Source of the DNA: Oceanospirillales bacterium
GTDB lineage: Bacteria > Pseudomonadota > Gammaproteobacteria > Xanthomonadales > SZUA-36
DNA length: 55,285 nucleotides
Reading direction: 5' to 3'
NCBI GenBank assembly: GCA_003233115.1
Contig: QIKV01000057.1
Coordinates: 1 to 55,285 of the forward strand
A program made the position numbers and the translations under genes. The notes under the pieces are model-generated. The model did no database searches, was not told where the DNA came from, and saw only the letters and a program-made list of their open reading frames with translations. Below, piece after piece: positions 39,270 through 48,589 of the stretch. Positions within the stretch are counted from its first letter, which is position 1, and every line of letters begins with the position of its first letter.

Positions 39270-41882
39270 TTAGTGCACTGCAACGATGTTCAACAGCCGG
39301 TCCGGTATGTAAATGACTTTGCGAACAGTTTTGCCTGCGGTGTATCTGCTTACATTCTGCTCCGCCATGGCCGCAGCCATGGCCGTCTCCTGATCACTGC
39401 CCGGCGCCAGTTCGACACGGGCCCGCAGTTTACCGTTAACCTGAACAACCAGTGTAATCAGGTCCCGCACGCGGGCAGCTTCATCTACGTCTGGCCAGGG
39501 TGTGTTGACCACACTGCCCTGTCCACCCAGCAACTCCCACAGGGATTCACAAATATGTGGCGTAATCGGGGCCATCAGGCGCACTATCGCCTGCCATGCT
39601 TCATCCAGCACGGCGCGGCCCTGTTCACTTCGGTCCGCAAAGCGCCCCAGGTGGTTGCTCAATTCCATCACCGCGGCTATGGCAGTATTGAACGTCTGCC
39701 GCCGCCCGATATCGTCGCCCACCTTGGCAATTGTGTCATGGATATAGCGCCGGATGGTTTTTTGTTCTGCCGTCAGTTTACCGGTGTCCAGGGCTTCAAC
39801 AGGACCAGTGGCGATATGCTCTGTGACCAGAAACCACAGGCGGCGCAAAAAGCGGAACGAACCTTCCACACCTGAATCAGACCACTCCAGTGACTGGTCT
39901 GGCGGTGCTGCAAACATGGAAAACAGGCGTACCGTATCCGCGCCATAACGCTCAACCAGGTGCTTCGGGTCCACGCCATTGTTTCTGGACTTCGACATCT
40001 TTTCAATGGCACCGATCGTTACGGGTTTTCCATCAGCGATCAATCTTGCACCCGCCATCTTGCCCTTGTCGTCCCGCTCGATCTCAACCTCGGCAGGGTT
40101 AATCCAGATCGTGTCGCCAGCACCGTTATCACGCCGAAATGTTTCTGCAACCACCATACCCTGACACAGCAGGCGTGTGACCGGTTCATCGGATGCCAGC
40201 ATGCCGGCATCACGCATCAGCTTGTGATAAAAGCGGAAATACATCAGGTGTAAAATGGCGTGTTCAATGCCGCCAACATACTGATCCACGGGCAGCCAGT
40301 AATTGGCGCGTTCGTCGACCATGGCATCGGCATCCGGTGAGCAATAGCGGGCGAAATACCAGGACGATTCCATGAAGGTGTCAAACGTGTCAGTTTCCCG
40401 CTCGGCCATGCCGCCACACTGCGGACACCGGGTTTTACGCCATTGAGGATCTGCTTTAATCGGCGACTGCACACCCATAAACGAAACGTCTTCCGGCAGT
40501 ACCACCGGTAACTGGTCTTCAGGCACCGGTAGGGGGCCACAAACCGGGCAGTATATAACCGGGATCGGACAGCCCCAGTAGCGTTGCCGGCTAACACCCC
40601 AGTCACGCAGGCGGAAATTAACTTTATGCCTGCCAATACCTTCGGATTCGAGCCATGCCATCGCCTTTTCTTTGGCCTCGGCGACGCCAAGCCCATCCAG
40701 CCATTCACTGTTAATCGCCACACCATCGCCGGTGTAAGCTTCACCGGCAAAATCCGCAGGTGTCTCGACGGTGCGTACGATGGGTAAATCATGCGCCCTG
40801 GCAAAGTCCCAGTCACGCTGGTCCTGGCCGGGTACCGCCATAATGGCGCCGGTGCCATAACCCATCAGGACGTAATCAGCGATATACAGGGGGACGGCCT
40901 TGCGCGTAAATGGGTTGAACAGGAAAGCACCGGTATTGACACCGCGTTTTTCCAGTGATCCCTCTGCTGAGGTACGGTCAGCTTCACTGGTTTTCCGCAC
41001 GGATTCAATGAAAGCTTCAACCTGCTCCTTGCAGGACCCGGTAGCCACCTCAGTGACCAATGGATGTTCCGGCGCAAGTACGGCGTAAGTCATTCCAAAG
41101 GCCGTATCCGGACGGGTGGTGAATACACTGACAGTCGCTGCGCCGGCACGCACTTCACCCTGCCCGTCACACACGCTCATGTCGAACTCGACCCCCTCCG
41201 AGCGCCCAATCCAGTTGCGTTGCATGGTCTTGACAGCTTCCGGCCATTGCTCCAGGTCGTCGAGGCCACTGAGCAGTTCTTCCGCATAGTCGGTTATGCG
41301 CAAAAACCATTGCGGAATGGAACGGCGCTCCACCAGCGCACCGGAACGCCAGCCACGGCCATCTACAACCTGCTCATTGGCCAGTACCGTCTGGTCGACC
41401 GGGTCCCAGTTCACTTCCGAATCCCGGCGGTAGGCCATGCCGTTTTTCATCAGGCGGGTAAACATCAGTTGTTCCCAGCGATAGTATGCCGGCCTGCAGG
41501 TGGCGAACTCACGTGACCAGTCATAAGCGAAACCAAGGCGTTGCAACTGCTCACGCATATGTTCGATATTCGCGTACGTCCATTTGGCTGGCGCCGTATT
41601 GTTTTTTATCGCAGCATTTTCTGCCGGTAGTCCAAAAGCATCCCAACCCATGGGCTGCAGTACATTTTTGCCCTGCATACGCTGATAGCGGCTGATAACA
41701 TCACCAATGGTGTAATTGCGGACATGACCCATATGCAAGGCACCGGACGGGTAAGGCAGCATGGACAGGCAGTAGTACTTCTCCATCGCCGGGTCTTCTG
41801 TGGCCTGGTAGATATTGTCCCGATCCCAGCGCGCCTGCACGCGGATTTCCAGTTCTTCGGGGTTGTAGGGCGTTTGATCCAT
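39270..41882 (-). CDS. leuS: Leucyl-tRNA synthetase
   Basis: Charges tRNA-Leu. Class I synthetase of 870 residues: HIGH-type site PYPSGALHMGHVRNY near 43-57, the editing domain CP1 (about 220-420, with GYGTGAIMAVPGQDQRDWDF), KMSKSRNNG near 625, the tRNA-binding anticodon domain and C-terminal domain. ATG at 41882. Head of the long operon to tldD. The 190-bp upstream gap holds no gene. Confidence 0.97.
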   Translation of the reverse strand: MDQTPYNPEELEIRVQARWDRDNIYQATEDPAMEKYYCLSMLPYPSGALHMGHVRNYTIGDVISRYQRMQGKNVLQPMGWDAFGLPAENAAIKNNTAPAKWTYANIEHMREQLQRLGFAYDWSREFATCRPAYYRWEQLMFTRLMKNGMAYRRDSEVNWDPVDQTVLANEQVVDGRGWRSGALVERRSIPQWFLRITDYAEELLSGLDDLEQWPEAVKTMQRNWIGRSEGVEFDMSVCDGQGEVRAGAATVSVFTTRPDTAFGMTYAVLAPEHPLVTEVATGSCKEQVEAFIESVRKTSEADRTSAEGSLEKRGVNTGAFLFNPFTRKAVPLYIADYVLMGYGTGAIMAVPGQDQRDWDFARAHDLPIVRTVETPADFAGEAYTGDGVAINSEWLDGLGVAEAKEKAMAWLESEGIGRHKVNFRLRDWGVSRQRYWGCPIPVIYCPVCGPLPVPEDQLPVVLPEDVSFMGVQSPIKADPQWRKTRCPQCGGMAERETDTFDTFMESSWYFARYCSPDADAMVDERANYWLPVDQYVGGIEHAILHLMYFRFYHKLMRDAGMLASDEPVTRLLCQGMVVAETFRRDNGAGDTIWINPAEVEIERDDKGKMAGARLIADGKPVTIGAIEKMSKSRNNGVDPKHLVERYGADTVRLFSMFAAPPDQSLEWSDSGVEGSFRFLRRLWFLVTEHIATGPVEALDTGKLTAEQKTIRRYIHDTIAKVGDDIGRRQTFNTAIAAVMELSNHLGRFADRSEQGRAVLDEAWQAIVRLMAPITPHICESLWELLGGQGSVVNTPWPDVDEAARVRDLITLVVQVNGKLRARVELAPGSDQETAMAAAMAEQNVSRYTAGKTVRKVIYIPDRLLNIVAVH

Positions 41883-42040
41883 TTTTTATCTGGCCCGGCG
41901 GCCTGTTGCTGTTGTCAGAATGCGCAGCATAACCGACCCCAACAGGACAAAAAAGGCTGTTCAGGAATTAAAGTGTGCGAACCCGAAAAAAATCTGTCTA
42001 ATCGGTGCAATCCGTGGGCGCTGCTCTCAAAAGAATGTTT

Positions 42041-42057
42041 GTCCCTGATAAAGGGAC
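42041..42057 (-). terminator. Hairpin just after pgi
   Basis: GTCCCT/AGGGAC with loop GATAA, 17 bp after the pgi stop. The following minus-strand bases are only moderately T-rich, so it is a weak terminator candidate. The rest of 41883-42074 shows nothing. Confidence 0.35.
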
Positions 42058-42074
42058 TGGTTGAACCCACGCGC

Positions 42075-43646
42075 CTATTTCCTGCTTTGGATGTAGTCCA
42101 GGATTGCGTTGAGGCCGTAGCTTTCGGGAATTGCGTTTGGATCACCCTGCAAGGCGGGCTGGATGTTTTTTGCCAGCTCTTTTCCGAGTTCGACGCCAAA
42201 CTGGTCGAAGGGATTGGTACCCCAAATTACGTTTTCAATAAAAACCTTGTGCTCATACAAGGCCAGCAATTGTCCCAGGCTGGAGGGTGTCAGTTCATCC
42301 ATTAAAATGATTTCAGACGGCCGCCCACCCGGCATTTGCCGGTGTGCATCCAGTTTACCCGGAGGTTGCAACCCTGCTGTGCCGGTTGCCAGGGCCGTTG
42401 CCTGGGCCAGCATATTCGCCAGCAATTCAGCGTGCGCTTCTACATCATCATGGTGCGGGTGGATCACACCAATAAATTGCAGCGGCACGATCGCGGTGCC
42501 CTGATGAAACATCTGAAACAATGAATGCTGCGCATCGGTACCTGGCTCACCCAACAGGACCGGCGCCGTATCACAGTTCACCGGTTGGCCTTCACGGTCC
42601 ACCGATTTGCCCCCCGACTCCATCACCAGTTGCTGTAAATATGCCGACAGGGTGCGTAAACGCTGGTCATAGGGGATCACTGCCTGGGCCGGATAGGCAC
42701 AGATGTTGCGGTGCCAGATTCCTGTCAGCGCCATCAGGACGGGCAGGTTATCTGCAAGTGGCGCAGTCTGGAAGTGCCGGTCCATAGCGGCGCCACCCCG
42801 TAGAAATTGCCTGAAGGCACCCTCGCCCATAACGGCTGCCGCAGCGAGGCTCACGGCGGACCAGACTGAATAACGGCCGCCGACCCAGTCTGGCAGATAC
42901 AGGGTATTTGCCCGAGGCACACCAAATGCTTCAACTGCGGCCATATTACCGCTGATGGCAAACAGGCGCTCAACCGCGCCATTGTGACCCAGCCCCATTT
43001 TCAGCCACTGCACTACCCTGCGTGCATGTAACAAAGTTTCACTCGTGGTGAAACTTTTAGTGGCAATAACAACGACCGTTTCAGCCGGCTCCAGATCCGC
43101 CAGCAGACGCTGACGAAAATGCGCATCGACCGAGGACAAAAAGTGCACCTGCGGAGACGGGTTTCTACCCAATGCTTCGATTAGCAGTCGCGGCCCCAGT
43201 ACCGACCCGCCCATGCCAATGTGAATGATGTGCCGGACAGGCTGCCGGGGCTCGCCTGGCAAATGACCTGCAGCAAACGCGGTTGCAAAACCCAGCATTC
43301 TGTCTCTGTTATTGACTACGCGGGTCGCTGTTTCAGCATCAAGGTTGTGCAGTACATCGTCGTTGCGCAGGGCCATATGCAGTGCAGGCCGCTGTTCCGT
43401 GAAATTGACTTCCAGACCTTGAAATAGCTGCTCCCGGGATTCTTCCACGGCACTGTGCGCAGCAAGTTCCAGCAATTGTGCCAGGGCCTGCCTGCCCAGC
43501 CCTGTGCGGGTAAAATCCAATAGCAGGTTACCGGTGGATTTGCTGAAATTCCTGAACCGGTCCGGCTCGTTGAGACGTGCGGATAGCGATTTTTGTCCTG
43601 AATCAATGTTGTATTTTCGCAACAATTGTAGAAAATCCTGGTCCAT
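42075..43646 (-). CDS. pgi: Glucose-6-phosphate isomerase
   Basis: Interconverts glucose 6-phosphate and fructose 6-phosphate. 523 residues with HIGMGGSVLGPRLL, the phosphate-binding KSFTTSETLLHAR, WVGGRYSVWSAVSL and the C-terminal ENVIWGTNPFDQFGVELGK signature. ATG at 43646. Shorter than E. coli Pgi (549). Neighbouring folK suggests the common folK-panBC-pgi order from which panBC is missing. Confidence 0.96.
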   Translation of the reverse strand: MDQDFLQLLRKYNIDSGQKSLSARLNEPDRFRNFSKSTGNLLLDFTRTGLGRQALAQLLELAAHSAVEESREQLFQGLEVNFTEQRPALHMALRNDDVLHNLDAETATRVVNNRDRMLGFATAFAAGHLPGEPRQPVRHIIHIGMGGSVLGPRLLIEALGRNPSPQVHFLSSVDAHFRQRLLADLEPAETVVVIATKSFTTSETLLHARRVVQWLKMGLGHNGAVERLFAISGNMAAVEAFGVPRANTLYLPDWVGGRYSVWSAVSLAAAAVMGEGAFRQFLRGGAAMDRHFQTAPLADNLPVLMALTGIWHRNICAYPAQAVIPYDQRLRTLSAYLQQLVMESGGKSVDREGQPVNCDTAPVLLGEPGTDAQHSLFQMFHQGTAIVPLQFIGVIHPHHDDVEAHAELLANMLAQATALATGTAGLQPPGKLDAHRQMPGGRPSEIILMDELTPSSLGQLLALYEHKVFIENVIWGTNPFDQFGVELGKELAKNIQPALQGDPNAIPESYGLNAILDYIQSRK

Positions 43647-44055
43647 AACGTGGTTTTATTCCCTCACGGCCATAGGCTACACACCTGCTGTCGAACATTT
43701 GCCTGCGCAACATATTATACAGGCGTCGCTAACCATTCAGGTAGCATTAAAAATGCTATAGATAATATCTGTTAATACATATCTTATTGTTATATATCAT
43801 TTTATAATGGACAAAATCACAAAAAACAGAGGCAAAAAAAATACCCCTCTCCGGTCAGGGAGAAGGGCATATTTTGGAGTGATGTATCCGTCTTTTCGCG
43901 CCCTGCGATTCTCGGTATGTGTTGCAGTTCTACCAAGATTGGTTGTAATAATACCACTAAAAACAGAAAAAGCCAACGCTTTCTGGACAAAAAAACAACA
44001 AATGTGTGGTTGGGGCCTGGTTGGGGGCATCCCATCAGGTCGCCGGTACACGGAT
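43647..44055. other. 409-bp AT-rich intergenic region between pgi and folK
   Basis: No credible gene. It contains a palindrome at 43742-43758 (TAGCATT/AAA/AATGCTA), a very AT-rich stretch at 43740-43810 that may hold the pgi promoter, and the folK terminator at 43834-43867. Reading frames here run through the terminator and have no family features. The piece 43900-44055 shows nothing recognisable. Confidence 0.6.
43834..43867 (-). terminator. Rho-independent terminator downstream of folK
   Basis: On the minus strand a 9-bp GC-rich stem with one mismatch (arm CCCTTCTCC, matching GGAGAGGGG) is followed by TA and eight T. It ends the pcnB-folK transcript about 190 bp after folK. Confidence 0.75.
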
Positions 44056-44550
44056 TTACGCTTCGCCGGTGTCGGGCAACCGGTGAATTCCTGCACAGTC
44101 AAGCTGCAATAACAGTTCGCCGACCACACCCCGTCCGGGAATTTCAATGCTGGCATCCAGTTCGGAAAGTGGCAGCAACACAAAGGCCCGTTCGTGCATA
44201 TATGGATGGGGCACAACCAGTTCAGGGCTGTGGACCCTCTGGCTACCAAATAATAACAGGTCGATATCAATGATACGCGGCCCCCAGCGCTGCGTGCTGC
44301 GCTGCCGGCCCATGCTGTTTTCAATAGACTGCAAGCCATGTAAAAGGGCCAGCGAATCCAGGCAGGTCTCCACCCGCACAACCGCATTTATAAAATCTTC
44401 CTGCTGTTCATTTCCCCAGGGTGGCGTGCGGTAGAAAGAAGATATTTCGGCTAACTCAAGCCCTTCCATTTGGTCCAGGTACGCCAGCGCGCGTTTGAGT
44501 TGCATCACAGGGTGCTGAAGGTTCGCTCCCAGGCCCAGCCAGGCTTCCAT
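44056..44550 (-). CDS. folK: Hydroxymethyldihydropterin pyrophosphokinase FolK
   Basis: Transfers pyrophosphate from ATP to hydroxymethyldihydropterin in folate synthesis. 164 residues; N-terminal LGLGANLQHP, the TPPWG-like RTPPWGNEQQEDFINAVV, and the signature GPRIIDIDLLLFG. ATG at 44550, 12 bp after pcnB, the conserved pcnB-folK pair. Confidence 0.96.
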   Translation of the reverse strand: MEAWLGLGANLQHPVMQLKRALAYLDQMEGLELAEISSFYRTPPWGNEQQEDFINAVVRVETCLDSLALLHGLQSIENSMGRQRSTQRWGPRIIDIDLLLFGSQRVHSPELVVPHPYMHERAFVLLPLSELDASIEIPGRGVVGELLLQLDCAGIHRLPDTGEA

Positions 44551-44562
44551 GCAGGTGCGCCG

Positions 44563-45864
44563 TCAGGATTTTGCTGTTGATGGTGTATTGCGCCGCTGTC
44601 TGCGGCGGCGCGGACGCCGCCGGGAGCCATTTTCGCTACGTTCATCACAACGGTGCTGGCCGGTATTTAACGTCACGCCCCGCTGCGCTTCGGTCCAATG
44701 CTCACACAGGGTTTGTAGCGCCTCATCCTCTACTGCCCTGAGCAACAAAAAGTCGTATGCCGCCCTGAAGCGACGCTCTTGCAACAGGGCCTTTGCACGC
44801 CGCCCACGGGTGTTTTTGAAGCGTGGTTGCATGGTCCAGATTTGACGTGTGATCACGCTGAAGCGACGCGGTATGGTAATGCGCTGAACCTGCCTTGACA
44901 GCACCTCATCAGCCGCCTCACCCAGGGCTGCATATACACTGAGGCCACTTTTCTGCAGGGTGTATGCCCTGGCCTGCACCGGTTGCCACAAGATTGCCGC
45001 CAATAAAAATGCCGGGGTGACAGGTTTTTCAACTGCAATACGTTGATCGGTATTTTCCAGCGCCTTAATTAATAATTGTCCGGCCTTGGCCCGACCTGAA
45101 TTTTCTTCGCTTTCGAGCACCGGAAACAGTGCCCGGGTTAGCTGAAACCGCTGCAACGCCTCCCATGTCCTGACCGCATGACCGGTCATGAACAACTTAC
45201 AGACCTCTTCAAACAACCGTGCTGGTGGAATGTCGTGCAACAGCGGTGCCATGTCGGTAATAGGATCTGCAGTTTCCGGCACAGGCTCAACACCAAGCTT
45301 GGCAATAAAACGCGCGGCCCGCAACAAACGCACAGGGTCTTCCCGGTAGCGGGTACGCGCGACGCCGATCAGGCGTAGTTTGTGTTCAGAAAGATCTTTG
45401 TAACCACCAACAAAATCCCTGATCTCATTTTTGACCGGGTCAAGAAACAGGGCATTGATGGTAAAATCACGCCGCACGGCGTCTTGCTCGAGACTGCCCC
45501 AGACGTTGTCCCGCAAGATGCGGCCATTTTGATGTTTGTGGTCATCGTTATCCGTAACCTGCGGACCACGAAACGTCGCGACTTCGATCAGCGTTCCCAT
45601 CATGCGCACATGTGCCAGACGGAATCGACGTCCAATCAAGCGACAACGGGGAAAAACAGTTTTGACTTCTTCGGGTGTTGCATCAGTCGCCACATCGTAG
45701 TCTTTGGGAACTTTACCCATCAGCAGGTCACGCACGCTGCCACCGACGATGTAGGCCTCATAGTCTTCATCCTGTAAACGACGCACCACTTCGGTGGCGT
45801 TCGGGCAAAGCTGCTGAACCGCGATACCGTGTTCTGCGGCTGGAATAATAATGTTTTTATTAAT
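44563..45864 (-). CDS. pcnB: Poly(A) polymerase I, probably AUU-initiated
   Basis: Adds 3' poly(A) tails that mark RNA for decay. Nucleotidyltransferase with VGGSVRDLLMG, the metal-binding PKDYDVATDATP, and GRRFRLAHV. From GTG 45789 the protein would be 408 residues, but homology continues upstream: the in-frame codons before it give IIIPAAEHGI...PNATEVV, the usual PcnB P-x-x-E-H...NA..V region. No ATG, GTG or TTG exists upstream in frame. ATT at 45864 has AGGA with seven bases spacing, so it is the likely start (433 residues). E. coli pcnB is reported to start at AUU. The C-terminus is Arg-rich, as in the family. Confidence 0.9.
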   Translation of the reverse strand: MNKNIIIPAAEHGIAVQQLCPNATEVVRRLQDEDYEAYIVGGSVRDLLMGKVPKDYDVATDATPEEVKTVFPRCRLIGRRFRLAHVRMMGTLIEVATFRGPQVTDNDDHKHQNGRILRDNVWGSLEQDAVRRDFTINALFLDPVKNEIRDFVGGYKDLSEHKLRLIGVARTRYREDPVRLLRAARFIAKLGVEPVPETADPITDMAPLLHDIPPARLFEEVCKLFMTGHAVRTWEALQRFQLTRALFPVLESEENSGRAKAGQLLIKALENTDQRIAVEKPVTPAFLLAAILWQPVQARAYTLQKSGLSVYAALGEAADEVLSRQVQRITIPRRFSVITRQIWTMQPRFKNTRGRRAKALLQERRFRAAYDFLLLRAVEDEALQTLCEHWTEAQRGVTLNTGQHRCDERSENGSRRRPRRRRQRRNTPSTAKS

Positions 45865-45979
45865 GCTGAATTCCTGGAAACTTTTACCAATTATGCTTGC
45901 GCAACTGCGTTGACTGGTTGAACACTGGGCAGGTGCTAGTTTAACATGACCATCCAGTTGGAATACCAGGCTATTTAAC

Positions 45980-46055
45980 GCTCCCTTCGTCTAGCGGTCC
46001 AGGACGCGGCCCTCTCAAGGCTGAAACACGAGTTCGATTCTCGTAGGGAGCGCCA
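45980..46055 (+). tRNA. tRNA-Glu (CTC)
   Basis: 76-nt tRNA with encoded CCA. Acceptor GCTCCCT/AGGGAGC, anticodon loop CTCTCAA between CGGCC and GGCTG gives anticodon CTC; T arm CGAGTTCGATTCTCG. It closely resembles E. coli tRNA-Glu in the D arm. It is divergent from pcnB; the gap 45865-45979 must hold both promoters. A TTGACT at 45910 could be a -35 but no well-spaced -10 is seen. Confidence 0.95.
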
Positions 46056-46205
46056 TTTATCATTGGTTACCGGTCAGCCGTACATCAATCGTGCACGGCG
46101 GAGTTGCCTGCGATTGCCAAACCCGGTGAAAACCTGAAACAACCGTATTGCCCATTTCATGTAATATTCCACTCATTCACCATAGCCGGGATTACACATA
46201 TAGGC

Positions 46206-48032
46206 ATGAACCAGAATAGATCACTTGGATTCGACTTTTTACGCCAGGAGTTGATCGGTGCAGACGCGCCCATCCAGACACCCTTCGGTGAACGCCTGAT
46301 GATGTACGCAGATTACACGGCCTCCGGGCGCTGCCTGTGTTTTGTGGAAAATTACCTGCGCCAGTTACAGCGCATTTATGCCAATTCCCATACCGAGGAC
46401 GACATCAGCGGCCGTTCGATGACGCAGTTATTGAAGGAAGCTGAAACCAGCATAAAAAGATCGGTCAATGCCGGCGACAGCGGCCGGATCATCGCTGTTG
46501 GCAGTGGCGCCACGGGTGCAATCGACAAGTTCCAGCAACTTATCGGCGTGGCCCTGGCCCCGGCTACCCGCCTTCTGCTGGGCCAATTGCTTGGCGATGC
46601 AATGGGGCCGGAGGAGGCTGCCCAATTTAAAGACTATCTGCGTAAAAATCAGCCGGTAGTATTTGTCGGCCCCTACGAGCACCACTCCAACGAGATCTCG
46701 TGGCGCGAGAACCTGGCCACGGTGATTCCGGTCCAGTTGAACTCTGATGGCGGCATTGATCTCGGACACCTGGAAGAGCTGTTGCAGGATCCTGCCTGCA
46801 AGGGCCGTAAACGCATCGGTTCTTTCTCTGCTGCTTCAAACGTCACCGGCATGAAATCTCCGGTGCACAAAATCGCGGCCCTGTTGCACCGCTATGATGC
46901 CATCGCCTGTTTTGATTACGCCGCCAGCGCACCTTATGTGCAGATCGACATGAACCCGGTGGATGGACAATACGCTGGCGATGCGTCACTGGATGCCATA
47001 TTCATTTCCCCGCACAAGTTTCTCGGCGGCCCGGGCTCCAGCGGCGTGCTGGTATTCAATGAGCGCCTGTATCACCGTGAACTGCCACCCACAGTCAGCG
47101 CTGGCGGTACGGTCGACTATGTCGGCCTGGAGCACCAGGATTTCATTACCCATATTGAAGAGCGGGAAAAACCCGGCACGCCCGGCGTGCTGCAGGTCTT
47201 GAAAGCCGCCATGGTATTTGAGGTCAAAGACAGCGTCACCACCACACGCATTGAGAAAAGAGAACACGAACTACTGGATAAAATATTCAACCGCTGGCTT
47301 GCCAACCCTGCCATTGAGATTCTCGGCAACCAGGATCCGGCCAAACGCGTCGGCATCATTTCCTTCAATCTCATTGCCAACCCCGTCGCCCATCCTGACC
47401 TGGCAGAGACAAAAAAATACCTGCACCCCAAGTTTGTCACCACGCTTTTGAACGACCTGTTCGGCATTCAGTCGCGCGCCGGTTGCTCCTGCGCAGGACC
47501 ATACGGCCATCGCCTGCTGGGCATCGACGAACAAACCTCGGAGAAATACCGCAAGTGTGTTACCGACGGTTATTCAGGCATCAAGCCCGGTTGGTGCAGG
47601 ATAAGCATGCATTACGTCATGGATGATCTTGAAGTTGACTTTCTGCTGGATGCGGTTGACTTCGTCGCCCGGTATGGCGGGTTGTTTTTACGCCTGTATG
47701 ATTTTGACCTTCACGACGGGTCCTGGAACAAAAAGAATACCCCGGCCAGCTTGCAGCGCTTTTCCCTCGAATCCGCACTCGAAGCCAGCATGGCTGAAGA
47801 AACACCCATGCCCATGGCACAACGCCAACAGCATTATGCCAGCTTCCTGGAGGTTGCATTACAACTGGCGGAAGGGCTGCAAAAAGAAGCGCCGCCAAAG
47901 GCACATGAACTGGATGGCGTGCTGGGTGAATTACAGTTTTTCAGCTTGCCGGAAGGTTGCGTCAAGGTACCGGATAATGCAGGCCACAGAGGGTTTATCA
48001 GTCAGCTAAAATCCATTTTCAGAGGCACCTGA
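46206..48032 (+). CDS. Class V aminotransferase-fold PLP enzyme, cysteine-desulfurase-like
   Basis: Probable PLP enzyme related to SufS/CsdA cysteine desulfurases; the actual substrate is unknown. 608 residues from ATG 46206 (weak ribosome site). PLP Lys is K271 in ISPHKFLGGPGSSG, with the upstream Asp in CFDYAAS. Two cysteines sit in the desulfurase loop position, C427 and C429 in SRAGCSCAGPYGH, where classical enzymes have RxGHHCA or SSGSAC. Residues about 500-608 are an extra C-terminal extension rich in charged helices. Other candidates are selenocysteine lyase or a non-desulfurase of the family. The 150-bp gap after tRNA-Glu shows no gene. Confidence 0.75.
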   Translation: MNQNRSLGFDFLRQELIGADAPIQTPFGERLMMYADYTASGRCLCFVENYLRQLQRIYANSHTEDDISGRSMTQLLKEAETSIKRSVNAGDSGRIIAVGSGATGAIDKFQQLIGVALAPATRLLLGQLLGDAMGPEEAAQFKDYLRKNQPVVFVGPYEHHSNEISWRENLATVIPVQLNSDGGIDLGHLEELLQDPACKGRKRIGSFSAASNVTGMKSPVHKIAALLHRYDAIACFDYAASAPYVQIDMNPVDGQYAGDASLDAIFISPHKFLGGPGSSGVLVFNERLYHRELPPTVSAGGTVDYVGLEHQDFITHIEEREKPGTPGVLQVLKAAMVFEVKDSVTTTRIEKREHELLDKIFNRWLANPAIEILGNQDPAKRVGIISFNLIANPVAHPDLAETKKYLHPKFVTTLLNDLFGIQSRAGCSCAGPYGHRLLGIDEQTSEKYRKCVTDGYSGIKPGWCRISMHYVMDDLEVDFLLDAVDFVARYGGLFLRLYDFDLHDGSWNKKNTPASLQRFSLESALEASMAEETPMPMAQRQQHYASFLEVALQLAEGLQKEAPPKAHELDGVLGELQFFSLPEGCVKVPDNAGHRGFISQLKSIFRGT

Positions 48033-48043
48033 CACCTACCCGC

Positions 48044-48084
48044 GCCCGGCGATAAAACCACGCCACGATAAAACCACGCCGGGC
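48044..48084. terminator. Convergent-gene hairpin with a 16-bp tandem repeat
   Basis: GCCCGGCG at 48044-48051 pairs with CGCCGGGC at 48077-48084. The loop holds two copies of GATAAAACCACGCC (48051-48064 and 48067-48080). It lies between the stops of the PLP enzyme and the Lrp regulator. There is no T run, so termination is uncertain. Confidence 0.5.
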
Positions 48085-48085
48085 A

Positions 48086-48556
48086 TCACCTGATTTGATC
48101 CAGCGGCAAAACCGTCGTACTTTTTTGCTGCTTCAGGACAAAGCTGGTGTTAACCGTGCGCACCACTCCGATTTTCAGTAAATACTCGCTCAGAAAATCC
48201 TGGTAGGAAGCCATATCCGGCGCCACCACCTTTAACATGTAGTCGTGTTCGCCGCTGGTCGCATGGCATTCCAAAACTTGCGGCGCACCAAGAATGGCGC
48301 GGTCAAACTTCCTGACCTTTTCCGAACTGTGGTCGTGCAGTGTGACATGCGCAAAGCCCATGATGGACAGGCCGACCTGCACACGGTCAACGATCGCAGC
48401 GTAATGGCTGATAACCCCTGCATCTTCCAGCGCATGCAGCCGACGCCAACTGGGAGAGGCTGACAGCGAGACCTGTTTCGCCAGGTCCCGGTTGGATAAC
48501 CGGCCGTCCTTTTGGATGGCCTCGAGTATGGCAATATCCAGTTTATCCATTTTCAT
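48086..48556 (-). CDS. Lrp/AsnC family regulator, probable BkdR-type
   Basis: DNA-binding regulator of amino-acid metabolism. 156 residues: an N-terminal winged-helix HTH (KLDIAILEAIQKDGRLSNRD, recognition helix SASPSWRRLHALE) and the RAM effector domain with GEHDYMLKVVAPDM. ATG at 48556 is chosen; the frame extends to 48622 with an atypical leader. It is divergent from the E1/E2 genes, the arrangement of Pseudomonas BkdR, the Lrp-type activator of the branched-chain oxoacid dehydrogenase operon. That regulatory role is inferred. Confidence 0.9.
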   Translation of the reverse strand: MKMDKLDIAILEAIQKDGRLSNRDLAKQVSLSASPSWRRLHALEDAGVISHYAAIVDRVQVGLSIMGFAHVTLHDHSSEKVRKFDRAILGAPQVLECHATSGEHDYMLKVVAPDMASYQDFLSEYLLKIGVVRTVNTSFVLKQQKSTTVLPLDQIR

Positions 48557-48589
48557 AGAATTTTTCTCTAAGATAATCGCTTTTATAAA

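Noticed and set aside
41883-42074. T-box or leader riboswitch upstream of leuS
   Set aside because: Only one short hairpin is seen and it sits right after pgi; no T-box sequence and T-boxes are not expected for leuS in Gammaproteobacteria.
43797-44387. 196-residue frame between pgi and folK
   Set aside because: It crosses the folK terminator and most of it is out of frame within folK; composition is not protein-like.
45789-45789. GTG 45789 as the pcnB start
   Set aside because: It cuts off about 25 residues of clear family similarity encoded directly upstream; the ATT at 45864 fits better.
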